Source: Medakamo hakoo (Eukaryota; Chlorophyta; Trebouxiophyceae; Coccomyxaceae). Taken from it: DNA of 64,000 nt. Position 1 is the stretch's first letter. Every line of letters starts with the position of its first letter. Below the pieces are notes generated by a model that had not been told where the DNA came from, ran no database searches, and saw only the letters and a list, made by a program, of their open reading frames with translations. Where the stretch lies: the NCBI GenBank assembly GCA_026636295.1, contig CP089450.1, positions 992,001 to 1,056,000 of the forward strand. The letters are read 5' to 3'. Both the position numbers and the translations under genes were made by a program. Below are positions 1 through 9,435 of the stretch, one piece after another.

Positions 1-1057
1 GCGAGGACGACGACGACGACACGGCGGACGTGAAGCGGACGAAAACGAGCGCTGCGGCCGCGGCACTCGTCGCGTCCACGCGCTCCGCCCGCCCGGCTGC
101 CGACGCCTTGCCCACCCGGTACGGCGGCGACCGGTCGCTCCAGTCCGGCCGAGACGAGCTGGCGACCGCGCACCTACAAACGGAGACGGAGCACGACCGG
201 GACAACCGGTGAGTCGGTGGTGGCGGGAGGTTGAGGGGATGGATGGATGGATGGATGGATGGATGGATGGATGGATGGAAAAAACCTTCGTTTCTCACGC
301 AACACCCACCAAAAACACACGCCTCAACAGCGCCATCCGGGAAGCCGTCTTAGCTGCCGGCACGTCGGGCGCCGCGCCCGCGGGAGAATACCGCGGCGAG
401 AAAGCGCGGACCGATTACCGCGCGGGCTTCCGCCGGTCCGACCACACCGCGGGCGCGGAAAAGGGGGGCGGCGCCCACGGCCCGCTCCGCGCGCCCACGG
501 CCACCCGCACCACCGTGCTTGTCGACTACGCCCCCGACATCTGCAAAGACTACAAGGAGACGGGCTACTGTGGCTACGGCGACGCCTGCAAATTCATGCA
601 CGACCGCGGCGATTACAAGGCGGGCTGGCAGATCGACGCGGAGTGGGACGCCAAAAAAAAGGCGGAGGCGGAGGCGGCGGCGCGGGCGGACGCGTGGGCG
701 GAGGCTGGGGAAGGCGCCAAGGGCGGAGACACGAAGGACGACGCCGACGGACAGGGCGGGGACGGCCTGCCCTTTGCCTGCCTCGCGTGCAGGCAGGCGT
801 GGTCGCGCGGCGCGCGCCCGGTCGTCACGCCGTGCCGCCACTACTTTTGTGAGGCCTGCGCCCTGGCCCAGGCGGCGGTCAAATGCCCGGCGTGTGGCAA
901 ACCGACGGGCGGGACGTTCAACGCGGCGAGTGCGATTGAAGCCCGGCTGAAGGAGGAAGAGGCAGCAGAGGGCGGCGGCGGCGGTGGCGGCGGCGGCGGC
1001 GGCGGGCAGGGCGGCGCGGAGGAGGGGGAGGACGCGGGCGGGTGGGGGGTGGTGTAG
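1..1057 (+). CDS. RNF113A/Cwc24-like spliceosomal zinc-finger protein (5' end cut off)
   Basis: Homologue of RNF113A/Cwc24, a spliceosome-associated factor with a CCCH zinc finger and a RING finger. The window opens inside an exon (open frame from base 3 to 208). It joins in frame to 331..1057 across a GTGAGT...CAG intron. The first visible exon holds the family stretch [13 protein letters not shown]. Exon 2 carries [10 protein letters not shown] followed by CxxxxxCxxxH (bases about 541-602), then a C3HC4 RING starting CLACRQAW and including [10 protein letters not shown] (about 776-900). The tail is a poly-Gly stretch absent from the animal protein, ending at a TAG. The N-terminus lies upstream of the window. 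The identity is strong because both zinc fingers and the linker WQI match the family in order. Confidence 0.9.
   Translation, partial: RGRRRRHGGREADENERCGRGTRRVHALRPPGCRRLAHPVRRRPVAPVRPRRAGDRAPTNGDGARPGQPVSRWWREVEGMDGWMDGWMDGWMEKTFVSHATPTKNTRLNSAIREAVLAAGTSGAAPAGEYRGEKARTDYRAGFRRSDHTAGAEKGGGAHGPLRAPTATRTTVLVDYAPDICKDYKETGYCGYGDACKFMHDRGDYKAGWQIDAEWDAKKKAEAEAAARADAWAEAGEGAKGGDTKDDADGQGGDGLPFACLACRQAWSRGARPVVTPCRHYFCEACALAQAAVKCPACGKPTGGTFNAASAIEARLKEEEAAEGGGGGGGGGGGGQGGAEEGEDAGGWGVV
237..279. repeat. (GGAT)n microsatellite inside an intron
   Basis: About ten tandem copies of GGAT fill the middle of the 122-base intron of the RNF113A-like gene. Shorter runs of the same tetramer occur in other introns and spacers of this window, for example near 22078-22105. 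Confidence 0.95.
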
Positions 1058-1130
1058 GGTGACTGACAGTGGGAGGACAGTTTTTTTTTTTTTTTCTCAA
1101 CCACACTCGCGTGCACAACACCGGCAACAC

Positions 1131-3874
1131 TCACCGCCGCCCACCCTCCGCTGTTGTCGCGTTCAGCACGGGTGCAACCGTCCCATCCGCGTCGGGCTGG
1201 GGCAGCGATTCCGGTCCCAAGTCGTAGTTCGTGTGCCCCCACTGTGCGCGCACGTCTGCGGGCGTCCAAGGCGCGACGGCGGACGGGCACTGCGCCTCGC
1301 AGGCCGGGAACCCGTCGGGCTGGGGCGGGAGGGAGTCGAGGCCGACGCCGAACACGGCCGCCATGCCCATGCTCGCGTGCGAGTGCATGTGGCAGTGCAG
1401 CAGCCAGGCGCCGGGCGTGTGCAGGGGCAGGCGCACCACCACCCACGAGTTGGGCAGGACCGTGACCGAGTCGCGCAGCGGCGGGTCGTCCGTGTTGAGG
1501 GCCGGGCGGTGCCGGCCCTCGTCAAACCGGCCGTCGCCGGCCTCGCCCATGCCCAGCAGCCAGCCGTGGAAGCCGTGCCAGTGAATGGGGTGCATCTCGG
1601 ACGCGGTGCGGTTGACGCCGTCGGGGCGGTAGTCCCCGCCGTTGGCGTTGGCGGGCAGGTTGTCGATGACGAGGTCGACCACGCTGCCCGCGTCGGCCGC
1701 GACCAGCAGCCGGCCAAACGTCGGCGTCGCCACGGGCGGGGACAGGCCGTACACAAAGGTGGGCACGCGGGTGGAGTCCGACACGGTCTGCTTGCCCAGC
1801 AGGTCGTCGTCGGCGGCCGACCCGCCGGCCGACGTCGTCGCGTCCGCGTCCGCCTTGACGACGCGGAGGCCGCCGCCCGCCCGCACGGTTTTCAGGTACG
1901 CCGAACACTGGGGCGTCAGCCCCGTCGCCACGTTGTTCAGCGCCCACCGCATCTGGCCCGTCGCTTGCAAGAGCGGCTGCGTGATGTTGAAGCGGACGGG
2001 CTCCATGGTCGTGCCAGGCGGGCGGAGGTCCGCGTAATGGCGCGGCAGCGCGGCGGCCGAGGACGGGGGCAGGTCACGCCCGCTGGCCACTGCCCCCTTG
2101 CCGACCGTCCAGCCAGGCGCGCGGATGCGGGCCTGGTCGGCCGCCGTCCACGCTTTCGCAGAGCCCGGCTGCGGCGGGCCGGAGGACGGCAGGCGGGCGG
2201 GCGACGGCGGGTCGCCCCCGTCGGCGGACGTGTAGCGCAGCACCGCGTAGCCGGCGGGCGTGCCGGGCCGGAAGGCCGGGACGGCGGAGATCCAGAAGAC
2301 GTCGCCTGGGCCGCCGGCGTCGGCGGTCAGGAGGACGTCGAGGCGCTGGCCCAGGTTCAGGTCCACGCAGCTCGTGTTGAAGGGCTGCACCGGCACGCCG
2401 TCCGCGGCAATGACCGTCAGGGTGTGCGCCTCCACGCACACGGACAGGTAGGCGAGGGACCCGACGCCAATGAGGCGCAGGCGTGCCGTGCTGCCGGCGG
2501 GAACGGCGACGACCTCGTGCGTGCAGCCCGGGTCGGACGGCGCGGCCGCGGGGTTGGCGGCCGCGCGCCCGGGCGGGATGGTCAGCGCGGGCGGGGCGCA
2601 CGCCGGCTCGGCTTTGCTGCCCGCCGGCCCCACCGCACAGTCGCCGTAGAAGCCCCGGCCGTTGAAGAGGATGGCCTGCGGGTTGTCCACCCAGGCCCAC
2701 TTCCCCGTCGCGCCGCCGGCGTGGGCGTGGGACTCGGCGCCGTGTGCTGACGTGGAGCCGCCGCCGCCGCCCCCGCCCGTCGTGCCATTCACTACCTTGG
2801 CCGGGTCGAAGGGGCGGTTCAGCCCGACCTGCAGGGCGGGCGCGCCGCCGTGGTACCAGTCACCGACCATGAGCGGGACGTCGACGAGCGACGCCGGCGG
2901 CGGCGGGGACGGCAGGGCCGCCAGGGCCGGGTCAGGCGACCCGCGGCGCGGCAGGACGACCAGCGGCGCGAACAGGCCGTCCATAATTGCCATGACGTGC
3001 GCGTGCGCCCAGAAGGTGCCGGGGCCGTCGTTTACCCTGAAGCGGTAGCGCATGGAGCCGCCTCCAGGGCGCACGGGGCACTGGTGGAGGAAGGGGACGC
3101 CGTCGCTGCGTCGCGAAGGAACGGGCGAGGGTCGGGGGAGGAGAGGGGGTGAGGGTGGGGTGGTGGGGTGGTGGGGGTGGTGGTGGGGTGGTGGTGGTGG
3201 GGGTGGGGGGTGTCGGGCCGTCTGGGCTGGAGGCGCGGGGGAGAGAGGAGCGCGCGGCCGCGGGGGAGGAGGCTGCCGCCGCCGCTGCCGCCACACCTGC
3301 TCCCCCCTCGATCCAAGGAGAGCGCGCTCAACCAAAAAAAAAACGCACTACCACGGCGCCGCGCCCTCACTCATCGCAAAGCCGTGGAAGTGGAGCGTGA
3401 GGCCGCCCTCCACGTCGGGGTAGTCGGCCGGCAGGCTGTTCACGAGCGTGATGTCGAGGACGTCGCCCTTGTGGACGGTGATGGCGTTTTTGCGGCCCAG
3501 GAATTTGTCGTTGATGAGGAGGACGTCGCGGACTGCGGTGGTGTGGTCAGGCGGTGGGGTGGAGGTCAGGGGACGGAGGGGGGGGGCGCCGGGGTGGAGG
3601 CGGGTCTGGGAGTCGGGCGCTCTGCCGGGTCGGGCTGGGGAGCCCCCCCCATTCGTTGTCGGGGGACGCCCCGGCTTCGACACTCACCAAAGCAGTCGGG
3701 CGCCCGCCGGCCCACTGTGACGTTCCATGTCACGGTCACGACCTGTCCGCCGGGCGCGGGCTGGTCGTACGGGATGTCGTCCACGTCGGACGCGGCGGAC
3801 GACGCGACGGCGGCGGCGCAAGCCAGCAACATCATCACACCGCGCGCGCCGGCGTGCCGGCGCGCGCACGCCAT
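1131..3874 (-). CDS. Secreted laccase-like multicopper oxidase
   Basis: Three exons (3874-3688, 3532-3352, 3105-1131) join in frame to about 780 residues. The protein starts with a basic then hydrophobic signal-peptide-like segment ending in Ala-rich sequence. All four copper motifs are visible: HFHG near residues 110-113, WAHAH near 155-159, HPIHWHG near 628-634 and HCHMHSHASMGM near 693-704. This is the complete set for the trinuclear cluster and the type 1 site, with Met as the axial position. Family knowledge says such enzymes oxidise phenols or metals with O2 reduction to water. The substrate is not readable from sequence. The middle has Gly/His-rich inserts. The TGA stop overlaps a GTGAGT string, so the extreme C-terminus is uncertain. 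Confidence 0.88.
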
Positions 3875-4092
3875 CGTGAAGGACGCGTCCTCCTCCAGAC
3901 GCACGTCACACAGACAAGGATTGCAGATGAGCAAGCTTCGGCCTGGGCTCAAGCCGGGACCGGAGCGCCGGCCACGTGGAGTGGGCAAGGTGCGACCGAT
4001 GGGAGGAGTGGGGCACCGCGCGCGCGGTCCGACCTGGCCACACGCAAAACACACACCACACTCAAAAAAACCTTGCCCGTTTTTTTGTGCGT

Positions 4093-4097
4093 TTACA
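4093..4097 (-). terminator. TGTAA poly(A) signal candidate
   Basis: TGTAA on the minus strand, about 20 bases after the stop of the DUF3172 gene. UGUAA is the known chlorophyte polyadenylation signal. Confidence 0.5.
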
Positions 4098-4116
4098 CAC
4101 ACACACTCCCACCCCC

Positions 4117-4899
4117 TCACTTGGCCTGTTCGGTCGCCGGCGCCCGGCTCCCATCCCCCATCACACTGCGCTTGGGGTCCCTCAAAAACTGGTTCTCCGC
4201 GTCTTCCGAGTGATACACGCACGCGACCTCGGGCGAGCCCGTCAAGTCGCCCACGAACGCAAACGTGTTCATGTTGCGGGTGCACGCCCGCACTTCCTGG
4301 CCGGTCACCAGGCCGCGCTGTTCCAGGAGGCCGATGTTGGCGCGGCGCACGACGCACCCCGGCTTGACTTCCGGCTGGGTGACGTACACGTTGAAGGGGT
4401 TGAAAGACACAAAGATGCGCTGGTCAAAGACCATGGAGGAGTAGCCGTTGGCCAGGCAGACTTCCGAGTTGGGCGTCTTGCGGTCGATCAGCTCCGTGGA
4501 CGCCACGTTGGCGGGGGTGAACGTCGCGCCCGAATTGAACCAGACGCCCGCGCCCATGCCCATGATGAACGCGCCCGCGATGAACGCCTTGGTCAGGTTG
4601 GAGAGCGGCGCGTCGTCGCGTCCGTTTGGGCCGCGTCCGCCGCCGCCTCCGTCTCCGGGCCCGCCTGGTCCGCCCGGCCCGACGCGGGTGGGGGCATAGT
4701 AGTCGGCTGGTGGGGGGCGGGGCGCCCACTCGGTCGCTGGGCCGCCGCCCGGGCCGCGGGAAGGCGCGGCGCGGAGCGGAGCAATGCGACGGCTCGAGCG
4801 CGGCGAGGCGAAGGCCGGCCGGCCAGTCCCGTCACCGCTGCAGCCGGCCGGCCCGACGGCCAGCAGGGAGGCCGGGCACCGTGCGGACGACGTGAGCAT
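4117..4899 (-). CDS. Plastid-targeted DUF3172 protein
   Basis: Single exon of 260 residues starting at the ATG at 4899. Residues 1-50 are rich in Ser, Arg and Ala with few acids, as in a chloroplast transit peptide. A Pro/Gly linker follows, then one hydrophobic segment at about 104-121 (AFIAGAFIMGMGAGVWF). The conserved core runs from NVASTELIDRKTPNSEVC through FNPFNVYVTQPEVKPGCVVRR and NTFAFVGDL. From memory this is the DUF3172 family shared by cyanobacteria and plastid-bearing eukaryotes. Its function is unknown and it is probably anchored in a plastid membrane. The family assignment is fairly sure. The stop TGA sits in a GTGAGG string, leaving a small chance of a further exon. Confidence 0.82.
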   Translation of the reverse strand: MLTSSARCPASLLAVGPAGCSGDGTGRPAFASPRSSRRIAPLRAAPSRGPGGGPATEWAPRPPPADYYAPTRVGPGGPGGPGDGGGGGRGPNGRDDAPLSNLTKAFIAGAFIMGMGAGVWFNSGATFTPANVASTELIDRKTPNSEVCLANGYSSMVFDQRIFVSFNPFNVYVTQPEVKPGCVVRRANIGLLEQRGLVTGQEVRACTRNMNTFAFVGDLTGSPEVACVYHSEDAENQFLRDPKRSVMGDGSRAPATEQAK

Positions 4900-5036
4900 G
4901 TGGCGTGGGAGGGTGGAAAGGACGACGGCGCGCGCGAGGCGTCGGAGAGTGTGTGTGCGTGTGTGCGCTGTGCCACCCGTCGCAGGCCTCTCACCATTCC
5001 GGCTCCCTCTCACCCCCCTCCTCCCTCTCTCCCCCC

Positions 5037-6290
5037 TCACCCGCCGCCGTGGCGCACCCCACCAAATGGGTCGACGGCCGCGGCTGACGGCACAGACGCA
5101 GCAGGCACGGCTCTAGACGGCGCACCTTTCCGTGAGACCGGCTTGGCGGCCGCGGCGCGGACGGCCGCGGCGGCGGCGGGCGGCAGGCCCGGCGGCGGGC
5201 GGAGCGGCTGGAGTTGTTGTTGCTTGGCGGTCGCCGGCGGGCGGGCGGTGGAGCGACGAGGCTGGGGTTGCGGCGGCGGCTGCGGGCGGCGGGTTGCCTG
5301 CACGGCCGCCGTCGCCGCGGGCGGGACGCGGATGCCGGGCGGCGGCGGTGGCGCGTCGTGGCAGAGCAGCGGCCGCGGCGGTGGCGGGCGCGGCGGCGCG
5401 GCCCTGCCCCCGCCCCCGCCCCCGCCGCGGGCCCGCCCACCCGCAGCCAGCGCGTCGAGCGTGCGGCGCAGCCCCGCCAGCTCACGCTCTTGCCCAGTCA
5501 CCACCGCCGCCGCGTCGCCTGCTTCCCGGCGGGCGGCGTCGAGAGCGGCGGCCGCAGCAGCGACCCGGGCGGAGGCAGCTGCCGCAGCCGCTTCCGCGGC
5601 CGCCACCCGCCGGCGCAGCACGACGCCCGCCGCGTCGTTGCCGGCACCTGCCAGTGGTTGTTCGCCCTTCAAGGCCGCAGCTTCCAAAACCCGCACGTCG
5701 TCCGAGGCGGATTTCAAAGCCGCGGACGCGTCGCCTGCTTCCAGGGCGGCGGCGGCCGCGTCGGCCGCCGCGGCCTCGGCGGCTTTCCGCGCGCCCTCTT
5801 CTTCTGCGCCGCCGGCCGCCTCGGGCGCGGCCGTGGACGCCGGGTCTAGGGCAGCGTAGTGGCGGTCAACGTCGGCGATGAAGGCCAGGGCTCGGGCGCG
5901 GGTCGCGGCGCGCGCGGCGTCGGCGGCGGCCTGTTTTTTTTAAAGCGTGGGATGGGGGGGTGGAGGGTGGGTGCAGGTAGCCCCTCCCCGCCGCTCCCCG
6001 CCGCGCACCCCCTTTCCCTCACCTCGGCACGGGCGTCGGCGGCCGCTTCTTCTACCGCAGTAGCTTCCGCTGCCCGGACGCGGGCCACGGCCGCGTCGCG
6101 GGTGGCGCGGACAGAGGCGGCGCGCGCGGCCGCGGCCGCCGCCCGCCGCACCAGGTCGGACCTCGTGCGCGCCGCGGCCTCGGCGCCGGCCCGGGCGGCG
6201 GCCGCGTCCGCGTCGGCCTTGGCGGCCCGGGCGTCTAAGCTGTCCAGGGCTGCCTGGATGGCGGTCAGGCGGGCGGCGAGTTGCTCGGCC

Positions 6291-6292
<2 letters not shown>
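5037..6292 (-). CDS. Ala-rich coiled-coil protein with Pro-rich tail, unknown function
   Basis: I do not recognise this gene. Two exons (6292-6023 and 5930-5037) join in phase 0 across a GTGAGG...ACAG intron, giving about 387 residues. The first 250 residues are heptad-like, Ala/Arg/Glu-rich and almost free of Pro and Gly (for example LTAIQAALDSLDARAAKA), suggesting long coiled coils. A Gly-rich patch and a Pro/Gln/Arg-rich low-complexity tail ending PFGGVRHGGG follow. There is no signal or transmembrane segment. The ATG lies directly against a (CA)17 tract. The predicted stop is inside GGGTGAGG, so the 3' end is tentative. A scaffold or cytoskeletal role is possible but is only inference. 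Confidence 0.6.

Positions 6293-6326
<34 letters not shown>
6293..6326. repeat. (TG)17 dinucleotide tract abutting a start codon
   Basis: Uninterrupted TG/CA repeat. On the minus strand it is (CA)n ending one base before the ATG of the coiled-coil gene, so it should be part of its 5' leader. Confidence 0.95.
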
Positions 6327-6329
<3 letters not shown>

Positions 6330-6348
6330 CGAGGCGAGAGAAAAAAGA

Positions 6349-6349
<1 letters not shown>

Positions 6350-6402
<53 letters not shown>
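6350..6402. repeat. (TG)n dinucleotide tract, about 26 copies
   Basis: A second uninterrupted TG/CA tract 24 bases beyond the first. Both lie between the coiled-coil gene's start and the arsenite methyltransferase stop. Confidence 0.95.
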
Positions 6403-6403
<1 letters not shown>

Positions 6404-6463
6404 CGGAGCGGGGGGGCCCCGGCGCGTTTTTTTTTTGTTTCTGTCTCATGCAAACCGGGTCTT

Positions 6464-7800
6464 TCAACAGCACCCACCGCCACCGCCACCGCCGCCGCCA
6501 CTCTCCCCGCCCGTCGTGAGCCGCACGGGGTCGCCACCACCAAACTTGCCAAAGTGCGCGCTGCGGTCCCCCCTCACCTCAAAGTGCGGGCTCAGCCACG
6601 ACACCCCGCCCTCGCCCACCATCGCGGCCGTGTTGCCGCACACCAGCACCGGCCGCCCGGCCTCAAAGGTGTGGCCGGAATCCAGCGTGTACGCGCCTTC
6701 CGAGCCGGGGATGGTGCCCCTGTACGTCGCGACCTGGCCATAGTCCTCGCAACAGGATTCCAGCGCGCCCGGCAGCTTGAACAGGCGGTAGGTGATGGAG
6801 TAGAACCGGGCGGCGCCCAGCACGCGCCGCATGTCCGGGTCGTTGACGGCAATGGGGGCCGCCGCCAGGACGACGGGGTAGGCGAACCCGGCGTCGGCGG
6901 CCATGCGCTTGAAGTCTTCGACGTACAGCGCACCCGACACGCACTCGCCCCACAGCACCTTGTCCGCGCGCGCGGCGTCGGGCAGGCGGCGGTCCGAGTA
7001 GACGTCCGAGAAGTAGAATTCGCCGCCGGGGGCCAGGGCGTCGTAGACGCCGCGCAGCACGGCCGCCTTGTCGGGGGACAGGTTGACGACGCAGTTGGAG
7101 ATGGCCAGGTCGACGGTGCCTGGCGCCACGCCCGCCGCCGCCAAGTCTTCCATGAAGCCTTCGACGAAGCGCATGTTGCATGCTTTGTAGCCCAGGGTGT
7201 CGCGGCAGTACGCCTCCGCGTGCTCGCGGGCGACGGCCAGCTGGGCGGCCGTCATGTCCACGCCCGTCACCGTGCCGGCCTCTCCCACCAGCGCCGCGGC
7301 GGCGTAGCAGTCGCGGCCGGAGCCGCAGCCCAGGTCCAAGACGCGCAGGCCGGAGATGCCGAGAGGCAAGGGGGCGCCGCACCTGTGCATTGTGTGGGAG
7401 GAAGTTTTGTGTTTTGTTTGTGCGTGTGTGAGAGCTCCTCGCGTCCAAGCTTCTCTCGTCGGGCGCGCGGGCGCGGACGTGGGTGTGGTCGTGTGGTCCT
7501 TGCTCACCCGTAAAACTTTTCCACGACCGGCGCCGGAATTTTCTTCAGGACGGCCGCGATGGCCGGGTGTGGCCGCCCGCCCGCCGTGCACGCCGACGTT
7601 TTCAGGTCCTTTGAAGTCTTCAACACTTCGCCGTAATACTCTTGCACGTCGGCCTTGACGGCGGATTGCAACACGCCCGTCGCCGGCCCGGCAACCGCGG
7701 CGGCGCTGCCGGCCGCGGCCGCTTCCGCGGCGGCCGGCGGCGTCGCAGCAGGCTGAACGCCCGCGGGGCGGGTGCAGCAGGCATCGGACTGGCCGGCCAT
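6464..7800 (-). CDS. arsM: Arsenite S-adenosylmethionine methyltransferase (ArsM/AS3MT)
   Basis: Two exons (7800-7508, 7382-6464) give about 403 residues. The enzyme transfers methyl groups from SAM to As(III), detoxifying arsenic. The start of the family is plain in exon 1 (VQEYYGEVLKTSKDLKTSACT). The splice joins EKFYG to CGAPLPLG in frame, followed by the SAM-binding motif VLDLGCGSGRD. Cysteines at the expected arsenic-binding places are present: SACT, SNCVVNL and WGECVSGAL. I chose the ATG at 7800 for its strong context (TGCCATGGC). An in-frame ATG at 7845 would add 15 residues. The C-terminus ends in a poly-Gly stretch and CC. It is divergently arranged with EFG1, 217 bases away. Confidence 0.93.
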
Positions 7801-8017
7801 GGCAGGTTTGGCGCGGGCCGGGCGGTGGCGGGCGGGGAAGCGCATGCGAGGCTGCGCGGGCTGCGCGAGAATAAAAAAGTCGTCTGACCTCCCGCCCGAG
7901 CGCGAATTCACAGACCCCGCTTCTCTCCTTTTCCTAGCCGGTCCCGGCTGTCTCTCTCCCCGCAAGGCCGACCGAGGGGGGTCGCGCGCACCGCACCACA
8001 CACTCTCCCTTTGGCCA
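7801..8017. promoter_or_regulatory. Shared divergent promoter region, arsM / EFG1
   Basis: 217 bases between two outward-facing start codons. No clear TATA box was seen. The bidirectional role is inferred from layout only. Confidence 0.5.
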
Positions 8018-9221
8018 ATGGCCGCCGCCCCGGTGGGCCGGGGCGCCGGCGGCCGTGGCCGCGGGCGAGGCCGCGGCTTCAGTGGCGGGCGCGGGCGCGG
8101 CGGCGGCCCGTCGCCTAGTAACAAAAAAGGCGCGCCGCCCCCGCCCGCCCGCAAAGCCTCCACCAAGAACAAGATCCGGGATGTGGAACGCCTGCTGCGC
8201 AAGGTGCGACGGAGGGAGGGCTGTGGGCCTGCGCTGGCGGCATCCCGAACGAAGGGAAAAACAGAAAAACCGATGCCCGCTAGCTCCTCCACCCGCGCCC
8301 TCCCATGCCATCCATCTCCAAACACAAACGCAACAGGACTCCATCCCGCCGTCCATCCGGTCTAAACTGACGGCGCGCTTGGAGGCCCTAAAAGCCGAAG
8401 CCGAAAAGCGCGCCGCGTCCGAAAAGGAGCGGAAATTGGCCGCGCGCTACCACCACGTCCGTTTCTTTGAGCGGGTGAAAGCGGAGCGCGCGCTGAGGAA
8501 AGCGACGGCGGCCGCGACCGACCCGGCCACCGACCCGGCCGTCGCGGCCGCTCGCGACGACCTGACGTACGTCCTCCACTTTCCGCGCGGGGAGCGGTAC
8601 GTGAGTTTGTACAGGGCGTTGCCGGCCGGCGCGCCGGCCGAGGAGGTGGCGAGGTTGGAGGCTGAGCGCGGCCGGTTGCGCGCGGCCGCCCGGGCGCGGG
8701 CGGCGGAGGCAGCCATGCTGGCGGACGCGGACGAGGGTGGCGGCGGTGGTGCGCAGGCCGCGGCGGCGGCGGTGGAAGCCAGCAGCGAGGACGACGACTT
8801 CCTGCTGGGCGCGGACGACGACGGCGGGCGGGCGGGCGGGGCCGGGCGCGGCGGCGGGCGGTCGGCCTCCCCCTCCACCACCACCAGCAGCAGCGAGCAT
8901 GAGGAAGGCGGCGGTCGGCCCGCTCCCGCCCCGCCGTCCCGGCGCCCGCCGGTCCAGGAGGAAGCGGCGTCTAGCGACGGCGGCGACGAGCCGCCGTCTT
9001 CCGTCAGCGCCAGCGAGGGAGACGAGGAGCGGCCGCCGCTGGCGCGCCGGCCGCGGCCGCCGCCACCCCGTCTGGCCGGCCGCGCCCCTCCCTCCAGGCC
9101 GCCACCTGTCCGCCCGCCACGCCCGCCCAAATCCAAGCCGCCCGCCCCACCGCCACGCCCGGCCGACGCGCCTGTGCGCACGCGGGCGGAGGGCGGGCGC
9201 AAGCGCCGGCGGAAAAAGTGA
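8018..9221 (+). CDS. EFG1: rRNA-processing protein EFG1 homologue
   Basis: Two exons (8018-8203, 8337-9221) join in phase 0 to about 356 residues. An N-terminal RGG/Gly-Arg stretch of the kind found in nucleolar RNA-binding proteins precedes STKNKIRDVERLLRK. The core continues after the intron with LTARLEALKAEAEKR, ARYHHVRFFERVKAERALRK and a segment ending VSLYRALP. This matches the Efg1 family, which acts in early 40S/18S pre-rRNA processing in the nucleolus. The C-terminal half is acidic and Ser/Pro-rich low complexity and ends in a basic tail (KRRRKK), plausibly a nuclear or nucleolar signal. The start ATG is the first in frame and has a good context. Confidence 0.8.
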
Positions 9222-9435
9222 AGAATGAGACGGAGAGCGAGTTGTGCAAAAATTGTGTTTTTTTCAGTGCCTTTTTAACAATGCTCAATTTTTTTTTTCA
9301 CCAAAGGGACACAGTGCGGGGGGACAATTCGCAGACACACACACACAGAGGGGACACAGAAGCATGGTACACACACGCGCAGGAAAAAAAAAGGGTCAGA
9401 GAAAAAAAAGGAGAACACACACACACACACATCAC
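9222..9435. other. Convergent 3' spacer with CA and poly-A/T tracts
   Basis: 214 bases between the stops of EFG1 (+) and the F-box cyclin (-). They hold T-runs, A-runs and short (CA)n stretches, as expected for 3' UTRs. No gene is visible. Confidence 0.7.

Noticed and set aside
984-2750. A 588-codon plus-strand frame opposite the multicopper oxidase
   Set aside because: It is antisense to a gene with all copper motifs. Its Arg/Gly/Val-only composition is typical of the shadow frames produced by high-GC DNA.
6281-6519. Plus-strand frames coding Cys-Val repeats
   Set aside because: They are the translation of the (TG)n tracts and have no other coding features.
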